DNA from: Selaginella tamariscina
Lineage: Eukaryota > Streptophyta > Lycopodiopsida > Selaginellales > Selaginellaceae
Length of the DNA: 64,000 nucleotides
Reading direction: 5' to 3'
Assembly: GCA_003024785.1 (NCBI GenBank)
Contig: PUQB01000219.1
Location: 62,001-126,000, forward strand
In this document: piece after piece, positions 1 through 11,450 of the stretch
Layout: the number at the start of each line of letters is the position of its first letter
Position numbering within the stretch: the stretch's first letter is position 1
Program-made: the position numbers and the translations under genes
The notes under the pieces: generated by a model
The model's input: the letters and a program-made list of their open reading frames with translations, nothing else
Told to the model about the DNA's origin: nothing
The model's database searches: none

Positions 1-1559
1 CTTTCATGAAGGGGTGTGAAGAGCTTATGAGGTTTTTAAATAAAAGCACAAAGTTTTTATTGTATTTTGTTTATTTTATATTATTTATTCAATCGCTTCG
101 AAAGACTTTATGAAGCCAACACTTACTTGTTACTTATAACTTTCTAATTATAAGTTAGTTTATGAAATAAAAACGTTAAGAAATATGCAATAAATAATTT
201 ATGGTGAATAATAAGTGATATGAAAAGTATGACTTTGATACATAATTGCTTTTGCTTATACTAAAATTTAAAATTTTTAGGCATTGAGGGAATCATTTTT
301 GAGTACATAAGTTGTATGTCCATTGCATGAATTAAAAATACACTTTGTGAGATTAATTCAAATTGTTAGATTAGTTTTCAAACCAATCCACATTCATATA
401 TGCAAATTTACATGGTGCATAGTTATTTACAACCTTTTCACAAACAATTATATGGTCTTCATCATCTCCTTATGTTACATGTGCAATGTGTTCCTTTAAT
501 TATCTTTTTTAATTATTGTGACACTCTAATGTGAGATCTAAAATAATTTCATATAATAATAATTTTTAGTAACATATGCTAAACTCATAAAGTGCCTTTT
601 TATCCATGAAGTGAACTGATTTCACAATCTTGATGTTAATATCACATAATGAGCAAACTAATATCACAAAGTGGATTCTAATTTAATGGAGTGAACATAT
701 AATCTCATGAAATATACAATAGTGAACAGTAACATAGTGAACTTTAATTTCACGAAGTGGATATTAATTTTAAGAAGTGAACACTAGTAATCTCATGAAG
801 TGAACACCAACCTCACAAAGTATAATTTCATCTCGTGCTAATCTCACAAAGTGATCACCAACCTCATGTAGTATGATCGCCTTTCATGTGCAATCCTAAT
901 AGATCTGGAAAAAAGAACTGGTGTTGAAGTACCGGAGGTAATGATGACAAATTATGAATCTATTGTAGCAAGAGGGTTGTAATATGAAAAAGTGGATGCA
1001 CTGGTTTTGACTAAAGCTATGGATTAAGAGTTTAAAAATAAGACCTTTAGCAGCAATTAGAATCTTGATTTTTGCAAGAACAAAAGTTATCAATGAGCTT
1101 TGTTGTGAAGACACATTCAAACTCAAGGAAAGAAAATGCACAATTAGAATGTTAATATGCGACTATGCAAGCGTGTATGTTGATTACTTCATCGCAAGAG
1201 AAAAGGTTTTAGGTCATAGTGCTCAGGATCGAGAATGGATCCACCAATATTACCTATGTGAGATAACATATTTGCGGTATATAGATGATATAAAAGGTCA
1301 GCAACAATGCCAACTACCAAACTAGAATCAGACACCTCACCTAATTTCAATGAGAGATTTGTTTCTTAATTGTAATTATGATTAAAACTAATGTTTTAGT
1401 GGACATTAACACAGAATATAGGAGAGTAATTTGCGATCGCTATGAAAAACAATTCTGCAATACAAATTATTTAGATTATTTGGACTAGCCAAGAAATCTA
1501 CAAACTAGTGTAATATATTAATTAAACTTGGTGAAAATTGAGGCTAATTAATGAGAATT
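1..1559. other. AT-rich region, no recognised gene
   Basis: Low-complexity AT-rich DNA. From about 590 to 870 there are scattered degenerate copies of an AAGTGAAC/CACAAAGTG motif that becomes a clear minisatellite further on. A short open frame at 1065-1325 (+) could encode 86 aa but resembles nothing I recognise, and I do not call it a gene. Confidence 0.6.
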
Positions 1560-2220
1560 CATTGTATAAAATAACATTGTTATCCTACAAAGTGAGACCA
1601 CAAAGTAATACTAGAAGACCACAAAGTGAAACTAAAGGATTTTGAAGTGAGACATGAAGGATAACGAAATGAACCTTCAAATGGGGTTCACTTTGTAAGA
1701 GTGAGACTATAAGTCAATAAAGTTTGACAACCACCCCACGAAGTGAGGCAGCAAGCCCACAAAATGAGACTTCAACCACACAAAGTGAAATTAATGCACT
1801 ATGAAGTGATTCACCATACCCACAAAGTGAGCCTCATATCTCACAAAGTGATGCACCAAGCTTACGAAGTGATCTACCATGCCTACAAAGTGAGCCTCTT
1901 ATTCCACAAAGTTATCCACCAAGCACATGAAGTAAGAATTCTAAGCTCATGAAGTTCTCAAAGTGAAACTCCAAAACCACGAAGTGAGTCCCCTTCAACA
2001 CAAAGTGACTCTTTGTGAGCCTTTTATCTCACAAAGTGATTCGCCAGGTCCACAAAGTAAGAATTCAAGCTTATAGAGTGAGACTTCAAACCCACAAAAT
2101 GAGTCCCCTTGAACACGAAGTGATCTACCATGCCTATGAAGTGAGCCTCCTATGCCATGAAGTGATCCCCTAAATCCACAAAATGAGACTCCAAGCCCAC
2201 GAAGTGAGAATCCATCATTA
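1560..2220 (+). repeat. Degenerate minisatellite, CACAAAGTGAG core
   Basis: About 25-30 imperfect copies of a unit roughly 20-27 bp long, with the core CACAAAGTGA or CACGAAGTGA separated by variable linkers such as CCTCAAGCC. The open frame at 1743-1952 is a by-product: its peptide is a run of H-K/E-V repeats (HKV, YEV). The reverse complement of the same core (TCACTTTGTGG) forms further arrays at 3461-3900 and 5525-5745. Confidence 0.8.
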
Positions 2221-3034
2221 ATTATAGTGGCTCATGTTAGAGTATTTATTCCTTAACTTCGACCAACACACAACTACTTGTAAAACCAACTACTTGCAAC
2301 TTGCTCAAAAACAACTACTTACAACTTGTCTAAACACAAGAATCCATTACAAGTAAGAGAAATTAATATAGCGCATGACATTTGAAAGAAAGCCATTACA
2401 GCAATTGTCAATACATCTGCCAAATCCACAGTATTTGTAAGTGTTGTTATATTGATTCAAAATGTTTTCCCTCATTAATACAAAGTACATTTGTAAAAAT
2501 AAAATAATGACATTATAGCTAGCACCACAAGTACTAGGGGTATAGCCCAGATTGCTATGAATAATGCACTACCAAATAATAGGTTGGGAGGTTATGGTAG
2601 TTTTTAGTGTTGTGTCACAATAGGGTTTGATTCAACAATAACTTATCTTACTTTGTATTAACAACCTCTAGCTTTTGCTTCATTCTATTCTTAAAATAAA
2701 ATACAAGGATATGTCCAACAACAACCCTAAACAATAAAATTGTAAATGCTCGACCCCAACACCAGTTTCGAGTCACATGCTCACTTCTTTTAAAACATGA
2801 GTATAATTCCCTTTGGACTCTTTCATAGTTAAGACACATTACACTCAATTTCTATATATAAACCTCACATACTTTGAAATTTTTTTATAAATAAGACATA
2901 AAAAGAAAAAACTAGTATGCAATGAGTTATGAACATAACTCAAGCATTTACAACATATGGATGAAGGCAAGAGCCAAGATCTACTTTTGTATATTTTATA
3001 TGAAGTGAACTTAATTAAATTCTTTTACGTGCAG
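2221..3034. other. AT-rich spacer, nothing recognised
   Basis: No coding signal, RNA gene or mobile-element motif is visible. The segment ends in a pyrimidine-rich stretch and TGCAG just before 3035, which looks like a splice acceptor for the next feature. Confidence 0.5.
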
Positions 3035-3145
3035 GTGAATGGATTTAAAAGGTCTGAGTATAAAGGATTTACTACTATCCAAGATGTCATGAAATATTTG
3101 GGGATGCATTATGAAAGGCCCAATTCTTCACTCCTGAATGCTTAG
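3035..3145 (+). pseudogene. Possible RNase H1 N-terminal (viroplasmin-like) exon
   Basis: After an acceptor-like TTTTACGTGCAG, the sequence encodes VNGFKRSEYKGFTTIQDVMK, followed shortly by a stop at 3143-3145. The pattern V-x-G-F-x-x-(A/S)-x-Y-K-x-F-x-T then a short helix is the signature of the RNase H1 N-terminal hybrid-binding domain, also called the caulimovirus viroplasmin fold. In plants this is found in RNase H-like genes and some retroelements. The first half of the fold (the Y-x-V-x-x-G-x-x-x-G-I-Y-x-x-W strand pair) should lie in an upstream exon, but I could not find it. It may be a terminal exon, an orphan exon or a TE remnant. The motif is seen directly; the gene call is inference. 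Confidence 0.35.
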
Positions 3146-3460
3146 AATTTATAATTCAAGAAGGTAAAGTAGTTGACACAAACAATGTAAGTAGTAGTCA
3201 TGCATTTACTTATGCTACATAGCATTATGTAGAAGATGATATAATGAATGTCTCAACATATAATCAATAATCGAAGTTTAGTCCATTATAGAGAAGAAGA
3301 ACATAACCACTATGATGAAAGGTGTTGCAAACATTGCACTTGCAATGGTATAGACTTTAGAGTCCACTAATAATGCAAACCAATGATAAATACCATGTCA
3401 TTTTCATTAAATTTTCTTTAATGTAGCTTACTCTCCCTTAGCTTAAATTTTTCTTTTACT
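3146..3460. other. Spacer, nothing recognised
   Basis: AT-rich DNA without coding or element signatures, lying between the viroplasmin-like exon and the inverted minisatellite. Confidence 0.5.
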
Positions 3461-3900
3461 ACTTTGTGTAACATGTGGAGTTTGCTTTGTAAGGTTAGAT
3501 TATCACTTTAGACAAGAGTCTCACTTCGTTAGGTTTAGAGTCTTGCTCCACTGGTTTGGAATTGTTCGTGGTCTCAACCCGTGGGTTTTGAGTCTCACTC
3601 CATGGTTTTAGATTGGCTGCGGAGATTCAAGCCAATAGTAATCGGTTGACGGAATGCCTCAAACGTACGTTTGGCAAAGTTGAGATTCAAGCCCCTCGTC
3701 GTCTCAAATCGTGGGCTTGAAGCCTCACCTTTTGGGGCTTCGTGGGTAAGACACTCACTTTGTGGGCCATGGCAATCACTTCGTGGCATAGAGTCTCTTT
3801 TCATGGTTTAGGAAGCTCACTTCATGTACTTGGGGTCTCATTTCATAGGGCATAAACCTACTCTATTGGACATGAACCTCACTACGTGGTAAGGGAATTG
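3461..3900 (-). repeat. Minisatellite, inverted orientation (TCACTTTGTGG core)
   Basis: Repeated TCACTTCGTGG/TCACTTTGTGGGC-type units, the reverse complement of the 1560-2220 core. The array abuts the LTR at 3909 and resumes beyond the retroelement fragment at 5525, so the element appears to sit inside a pre-existing array. Confidence 0.7.
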
Positions 3901-3908
3901 CACATTGT

Positions 3909-4290
3909 TGTCAAGCCACAATCCAAGAGCAAGGAGGCTTGACTCAAGAGTAGAACAAAAATTAAAAACAAGACAAGAACAGGACAGAAATTAGGAACAA
4001 GACGAGAACAGGAAGTAAGGAGTAAGACGAGAACAGGACAAGAATGATCATAGAATGACTATGTGTTGATAGTAATTGATTGTACAACAATTAGGTTGGA
4101 ACTTTTATGCTCACAACTCCAAGAGCTAATCTAGGCATGAGCTAAAAATATACTCCAAGAGCTAATCTAGCCATGAGCTAAAAATAGTGTCCCTTATCCT
4201 GTAGGTATATCTTGTAGGCATATCCTGCATGCCTATTATGTATCCTATATCCCGCATCCTGTATCATGTATCCTGTATCGGGTCATGACA
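3909..4290 (-). mobile_element. Candidate 3' LTR of a chromovirus fragment
   Basis: Read on the minus strand the segment begins TGTCATGACC and ends GGCTTGACA, with the TG...CA ends of an LTR, and it lies directly after a polypurine tract. It contains short internal duplications: repeated ATCCTGTA/ATCCTGCAT units and two copies of a block with CCAAGAGCTAATCTAG. No matching 5' LTR was found to the right, so the boundaries are inferred from the TG/CA ends and the polypurine tract alone. Confidence 0.55.
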
Positions 4291-4303
4291 GCACCTCTTC
4301 CCT
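4291..4303 (-). other. Polypurine tract of the 3.9-5.3 kb element
   Basis: On the minus strand AGGGAAGAGGTGC directly precedes the LTR start TGTCATGACC. This is the expected place of the plus-strand primer of an LTR retroelement. Confidence 0.55.
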
Positions 4304-4329
4304 AAGAACGAGTTCCACGAGTCCTAAGA

Positions 4330-5255
4330 CTTGGTTTAGCAGGATAACGTTGTTAAAAGGCAGCAAGCAACCTTAAAAGACATGGAGTAAATTGGATGCA
4401 GGTTCCCAAGTGCGATCGGTAGGTAAATAACCTTTCCAATCCACCAAGTATTAAAGTTGGCGGCGATAAAGACGAAAAAATCAAGGATGGCTACAACTTT
4501 GTACTCAGGTTCATTGTCAATGACCACAATAGAGGGAAAAGAAGAAGCACGACCAGGAATAAAGAAGGATGATATGGTTCCAACAAAGAGGTGTGAATAT
4601 AGGATGAAGTTTTACAATAGATGGTAGCTCTAGTTAGAAAGTTACAGGATTGACCTTAATCATAATCATGTAAGGGCCCAATTGTTGAAAATCCAACTTA
4701 AAAGAAGGTAAATATGCCGATAAAGAAGCAAAGATGAACTCGGAAATCATCTGGTATATGACAAATATTTGGAGATGATCCTGTACTGCAGGAGTGGAAG
4801 AAGGAGAAGCATGATGAGCAAAGTCAAAACGTGGATGGTAACATACAAAAGGTAGTCTTCCACTCATCGCCTGGACGAATGCGTACAAGATTGTAGGCCC
4901 TCATAAGTCGATCTTTGTAAACACTTTTGCTCCTCGTAACCAATCAAGAAGTTCGGGGATCAACGACAATGGGTACTGATTCCGAATGGTGACTTGATTC
5001 AAACCCTGTAGTCCACAACCAAACACAAACTCCATTTTTTCTTCTTGACAAAGAAGATAGGTGCTTCTGTAGGGGACTTTGAGTGACGAATGAAGTTAGA
5101 TGCCAAATTTTCCTCGATGTACAGAACTTCCAATTCTGTAGGTGACAGTGCATAAATCGGTCCGAATAATGGAATCTTCCCTTTTGCAAGATCGATAGGA
5201 CAATCATAGGACCTGTGAATAAGAAAAACTGCAGCCTTGTGTTTGTCAAAAACAT
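4330..5255 (-). pseudogene. Collapsed chromovirus pol (RT start joined to integrase end and chromodomain)
   Basis: Minus-strand translation across several frames gives the start of a Ty3/gypsy reverse transcriptase: the D-x-x-I-D-L entry segment, [28 protein letters not shown], then [20 protein letters not shown] and VFTKIDL. After a short RT stretch (RPGDEWKTTF at about 4860) the reading changes to the integrase C-terminus (HTSLLEPYHPS, about 4560-4600). A chromodomain follows, with EPEYKV-AILD near 4500 and YLVDWKGYLPTDRTWEPASN near 4400-4460. The RT palm (YLDD), RNase H and the integrase core are absent, so about 2 kb has been lost internally. Frameshifts and stops show it is dead. Family assignment to chromodomain-bearing Ty3/gypsy is firm; the lineage is not determined. 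Confidence 0.8.
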
Positions 5256-5524
5256 TTTGGAAGGAGTGATACTTAGATGGCAAGAAAAAAATAGAAGAAG
5301 GAGAAGGGGATTGAAAAATAGGAGAGTCGGATATAGAAAAGGTAGAAGAGGATGTAGGAGTTACTTGAAAAAGCAAAGAGATGAAAAGGAACATGATCAG
5401 TGGTAAGTTCATGCATAGTAGTGGTAAGAACTCGGAAAGGAGAAAGAGGAGTTGTGAATGAAAAAGAGAAAGGATCTTGGGATGAAACATAAGCAGAGTA
5501 ATGAAAAAAAACAGGATTGGGGAA

Positions 5525-5745
5525 AACTTGTGGGCTTGGTGCCTCACTTTGTAGGCTTGGTGCTCACTTTGTAAGCTTGGTGCTCATTTCATAAGAAAAG
5601 GGGCTCACTTCATGGGCTTGTAGTCTCACTTCATAACGCTTATTCCTTGACCCTCACTTCGTGAAGCTGCTCTCTCTTTGTGAAACAAGATGGAGTATCA
5701 CTTCATGAGAATGGTGTTTCACTTTGTATGGATAATAACCTTCAA
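5525..5745 (-). repeat. Minisatellite, inverted orientation, right part
   Basis: Tandem CTTGGTGCTCACTTTGTAAG-like units continuing the 3461-3900 array on the other side of the chromovirus fragment. Confidence 0.7.
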
Positions 5746-8684
5746 TCTCTTTATCCAATGGTTGACAATGAAAGTATATAAAAATTTTGTAAGTATTATT
5801 TACATTGCTGACTCAAATGCTATGGTGGATTACGAAGTAAAACAAACTTTAAGATAATTCTAATTCATTTAATCTTTATATAATACATGAATCTTTACTA
5901 TGTGAACTATTTATTTGCAATATTTTAAAAAAAAATTAAAAAATTAAAAAATGTGAAACTTGTTCATTTATAGGGAGACAATGTTTTATATATTTAATTA
6001 TGCTAATTGAGTGATACAATCACAAAACAATCTTCATTGTTCAATCTAATTAAATTCAACGATGAACATGAGTTAAAAGTTTCACTCAGTAAGATATATG
6101 TTATTCATTTAAATTCTAATGACCAAGATAATTTTGAATTTATTAAATAACATCTAAATTATCCTAAGTTGGACTACAAGAACACATTAGATTCACAGTT
6201 TTAACTAGTGAAGATACACAAAAAAAAAGTGAACGACTTAAATGTGTTCACAATATTAAAATCACACTTTATGACAGTGAGAAGTTCACTTAATAAACCA
6301 CCATTCTCAAAAGTTTTTCTCGTAAAGTATTTAAAATTAAGACAACTCATTGAGTTACTATAAATAAAAATTTTAAATGAACACGTTTGCTCCACATATG
6401 ATTTACTTTATTAATAGTTTGTATCATTTCATGAATTACATATGATGTGAAATATAATTATATATTTTGCTAATTGTTCAATCAATGGTAGGGACGGATA
6501 CAATATGACTATTTGATGATCATGTCATAGCCATATTAGATATCATGGTACAATTAATAATGTTTATATATGATTTAAAATTTGTGATTCATTAATTTTG
6601 ATTAACACATAATCACTTTTAAGTGATACATACATTGACACTTTACTTGATTAATTATGAGAAATTTTGCATTCCATATAATTAGGACAACTCAAATCTA
6701 ATAAAAAATCATTTCAAAATAGAGACTATATAATATTGAATCGTAAGACATTTGCATAAAGTAATATACAAGATTGTCACATTATAACTAAATTTTCTAA
6801 TGTTGATTGCATTTTTCAACTCTTATTCACATGCATAAGATTGGATACAAAAAAGCCTTTAACACCAATACATGTTTTATTAACACCAAAATCATCTCCT
6901 TTAACTTTGCACTTCAATATTAATATATATAATTAATAAAGACTAACTTAAATGCCTAACCAATGCATTTGTTATGAACTATCCTTGGTTACAATGCCCT
7001 ACTTTAACAAGTGTTAAAACAATTATCTTTTTAAAACACAATTTTGAAATCTTACTTTATTAAATTCAATATACTCTCACCAAAATGAATAATTTCTTCT
7101 TTATAACCTAAATGTGTATTCTATAGTTTCAAATTACTTTTAAATTTTCTATTATAAAACTTGAAAGTCCACCAGTGTCGATCGTAATTAAATTTCATTA
7201 AATATATAGGCTTCTTACAAAGCATTCTTTCTATTATTTTCTAAATGAAAATCCTATTTAACACAAACTTTATTTATTTATTTATTTTTAAAATTCATAT
7301 ATATATGTGTGTGTGTGTGTCATTTCAATTGTTTGTAACATTTGCATTTATTTGTTTATGATTACAAAAACCTTAAAAGTGATTTGGAAGAATATGTGTC
7401 CATGTTGTCTGGTCAATTATTAAATATATGTGCTCCATTTTTATATCAAATGTTTATAGTAAAGTATGTACAGTTTATTATCACTAATCTTAATATTATA
7501 CATGACTATACAGTTAATATTCTATAAATTTATAACCTTTAATAAATTCTTATTTTTTATTATTATATTTGACCGAGGATATTTCTTAGTCATAAATAAA
7601 ATTTGTTTAATTTACAACATTAAAGTTTAGTTAAATACAACATTAGAGGGCAAATTTCAAAATTTATAATTGTTTAGCTTTAAAAAAAAAAAAGTTCTGT
7701 TCCCAATATAAATTTAAAATATATTTATATATTATTATATAAATTAGTAAGTCATATACTAAAATATTACATATAGTATGTTTTATACGTTTTTTTTCTT
7801 TATAGCATCTTCAATCTCTGTGAGTAAACAACCTAGCAAAATGAAATTAAATTCCCTCTTAAACCGATCTGTTTAAGCAGCAATAGTTAAATACTGTATA
7901 ATTATAAGGTCAGTCCTTAAATACAGTAAAAATGCCTTACATGGTAAATATATACAGGAAACATTAACAAGCTCTCTCTCTCTCTCTATTATATAGAGAG
8001 AGACACGTGTGCACATGGAAGAGTATTTTTAATTTTATACTTTACATAACCTTTAAAATCTCTCTCTTTAAATATACACACACACACACCCACAATACAG
8101 ACAACCAATATCAATGTATATTGTAAGTAGTGTTTTAGAATATCCTGAAAAATAACAAGTAATATTTATAATACAGTATAATGTATTGTGTTTTGTTTAT
8201 AATTAAAAACTCATTTAAAATTTAACTTTATTTGATCTTATAATTCTATAAATATAAAATTAATTTAAATTTAGTAGTAATCATTGCATATTGTTAAGCC
8301 CTTACGCATCAATTAAATTCTATAATAATTTATATATATATAACGTATTAATCTATTAAAGCTCTTAAGCTAAAATAAATTAGATAAAATATCTCATTGT
8401 TACTAAATTTTAAACATTTATAATTTTGTGTATTTAATTCTTTAAGTTCAAAGTATTAAATGATTAATTAAATTTAACCATAGTCAATTTCTTTTTAATT
8501 GTTTAAAGCTATAAAATGTTAAAAAGAGATATTGCATTTATGCGGATACAGTCTTTTAGTGAGTGTGTGACGTCCGTTTATAAAATGACGTCGCGATGCA
8601 TACCAACGTCAGTTGCGTACTTCTAACAAGGGTGTGCATAGCATTTTAATTTTAAAACATTTTAAATAAATTTCACATGTATTC

Positions 8685-8724
<40 letters not shown>

Positions 8725-10530
8725 TACTAAATTAATATGATTATTATTTCTAAAATGAATTTATTATTACATTATAACATATTTAAATCACACACATGTT
8801 CATAACACACATTCAATATTATTTAAAGATTAAAGATACTATACAATATGTATATTTATATTAGGAAATTATACATGTTCATATGGTTGTTTTAGTTGTA
8901 TCTACGCTTTAATTATTTAATATGGAATTATAATTTTTAAGTGAATGTGAACATGGCTATAAACAATTTGATTTCCATTATCAAATTTAAATTAAATTTA
9001 GGTACTTAAAATAATTATATATATTAATGGCTATGAATAATATAATCTCATTGTCGAACTTAAATTAGATTTAGGATTTAAAATTATTCAAAGTTAAATC
9101 TTAATTAAAATTTAAAATTTAAAATCATATCTAACATTAACCCTTTCCGAAACTAATTCAGAGTTATCAAGAACAACAATAAGGAAATGTTATAATTATT
9201 ACATTAAGAGTTTTCACATGGTAATAAATACTAATTTTGATATTTAATATGTATAGTTCAGAGATTTATACATGAAGAAACTATATGATAGTAAAATGAT
9301 AATATTCATGTACCATACTCTTATAAAAGATACGTAAATATTAATGTCGTAATTGTATACGAGAACTTCTCTCTTTCTCTCTCTCGCATAGTGGACTCTT
9401 ATGTACTGCAAGGTTTCTAAGATGTATACATATGCAAGCGCGCACACACATATACACACGCACGCACACACTCACACACACTGTTGTTAAGTTGTCATAT
9501 GCGAGCCGAGTCTTATTATTTATGTTTGCAGGTGAGATTGTGACAAGAAGCCCACTATGAACACGACCACGCCTTTTGATGAATTTATTACCACCTGACA
9601 CCTTGTTTTCTATGTGTGTCATACTTTTAGTATTTATTTATTTTAAGTTTTTTTCCACGTATTTATTTATTTTATTTTAAGTTTTTTCCCATAAATTTCA
9701 CTTATTATTTATGCTTAAACTTCATAGTTACGTATGTTTGTTATTATGGCAAACAACAGTGTATGACAAGTAAAGAATATAACCATCCTCATAATGTAAT
9801 ATCATTACTTAGCCATTATATATTTGTTTTTTTAAATTAAACAGGTACAGTTTTTATTAAGTTATTTTAAAGCAACTATAATTCAGTCTCTGTGTAACAA
9901 TTTAATCAAGGTTTTAAACTAAATTTACACCTAAATATGCTCACCAATCTCTCTCTCTCTCACGCACACGCACACGCACACACGCACACACGTATTAAAC
10001 TTGTTTTATTTTAAAGTCCCCTTGCTTATATTATACTAACTAAAGAGCTAGAGAGCCTAAAAGAGCACACTTTAACAAAGTACTTAATGTTAGTGGAATA
10101 CAAGTCATTCTTTAACTCCACTAACCACAAACAAAAGAAAAGTCACAAAAAACTATGTTAAACCTTAAAAGCAAGCTATATATATGTGTATACGTGTGTG
10201 TGTGTGTAAAGTCTAAGTTTGAAGACCTACAATATGTGTATAAATAATTAAGTTTCCAAAGACTACAATCTCTTGGATTTATTTCAGTGTTTATATACTA
10301 ATATATTATAAGATTAAATACATATTAATATAATATAGTTTGAAACTGCAACTTGTTTTGATGTTTTCTAGAAGGCACATAGAAGAATGAGTTGAAAGGG
10401 ATATATATGATTAAACATAACCTCTATCCAGCTCAAGTTTGATTAAACTGATTTGATATGCACCCCACACGCACTTAGAAATAATCCTTGTTTACATTAC
10501 GCATGCACCCAGTTTGAAAAAAAGCCCTAT
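5746..10530. other. AT-rich intergenic DNA, no genes seen
   Basis: Nearly 5 kb of AT-rich DNA with only simple repeats: TG near 7306, TC/GA near 7974-8004, CA near 8076, AT near 8690, CA near 9440-9480 and near 9965-9990, TG near 10194. A small GC-richer island at about 8560-8640 has several ACGT cores (GACGTC, ACGTCAG) but no gene follows it. Open frames in the region are short and overlap the microsatellites. Confidence 0.6.
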
Positions 10531-10532
10531 GC

Positions 10533-10745
10533 TTGTTTCAAATGATTCCAACAATTCTTTTCAATGCGTATAATTAAACTAATTAATATTTAATCTATTT
10601 AATATATAATGTAATGTTTTTATAAAGGTGGCTGTTTCAAATGATTCCAACCAACTTTTTTCAATACGTATAACCTAAATAATTATAATTAGAGTTTAAT
10701 ATAGCTCATAACTTAGAAATGTAATGATTTTTTAAAAGGGGCTGT
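10533..10745 (+). repeat. Direct repeat, two units of about 100 bp
   Basis: TGTTTCAAATGATTCCAAC followed by TTTTCAAT(G/A)CGTATAA, a TTTAAT(C/A)TA block and a TGTAATG(T/A)TTTT...GGGGCTG-type end occurs twice in direct order, at about 10533 and 10632. The function is unknown and the copies have diverged. Confidence 0.65.
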
Positions 10746-11398
10746 AGTGTACAATGACTACAAGTCCAGCTCCAAGCCATACATTATCTAATGTCGACAC
10801 TTAATAGAAGAATATACTGAGAATATATAACAGTGTATTAATCATAGTTTTGATAACATATTGCCTGCCAGAAATGAGATAAATCAACTCCATCTACATG
10901 GTCTCAAAAAGTAGATTATACCACATGAAAGTAGTATTGATTCCACGTGAACATGACGATTGCAAAATGACGTATTAACACACACACACATATGCATATG
11001 TGTGTGTGCAGTTCTTTTCATGTGAAAATACAAAGTCGTACTATTATATTATATTATAGCCAACATGAGTGTATATATACACACACACAAATTTTTTATA
11101 TATGTACGTATCTAATTAACGTATGTATGTGCATGCATATGTGTATAATGTCAAACTCGTACACAATACTAATTCTTGATCGAAATGAATAATTTTTTTA
11201 AAAAAAACTTATATAAATGTAAAACATTTAACTTTTTTAGTAATTAATTTACAGGAAAATACGCTCTCCAACAATGGTGTGTGTGTGTGTTGTGTGTGTT
11301 CATGGAGTTCAATAATTGTTCAGGTGTAAACGTTTTCATGCACAAATGAAAGTTCAAAGTACAGTTAATTGATTAAACTGCTATTATAATTATCCATT

Positions 11399-11450
<52 letters not shown>

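Noticed and set aside
5215..5406. Basic Arg/Lys-rich 63-aa plus-strand ORF
   Set aside because: Antisense of a pyrimidine-rich stretch in the chromovirus fragment.
8560..8640. ACGT-rich island as a promoter
   Set aside because: Several GACGTC/ACGTCAG words occur but no gene follows on either strand within several kilobases.
9244..9622. Cysteine-rich minus-strand open frames
   Set aside because: The cysteine/valine pattern comes from reading a CA/TG microsatellite; no domain is present.
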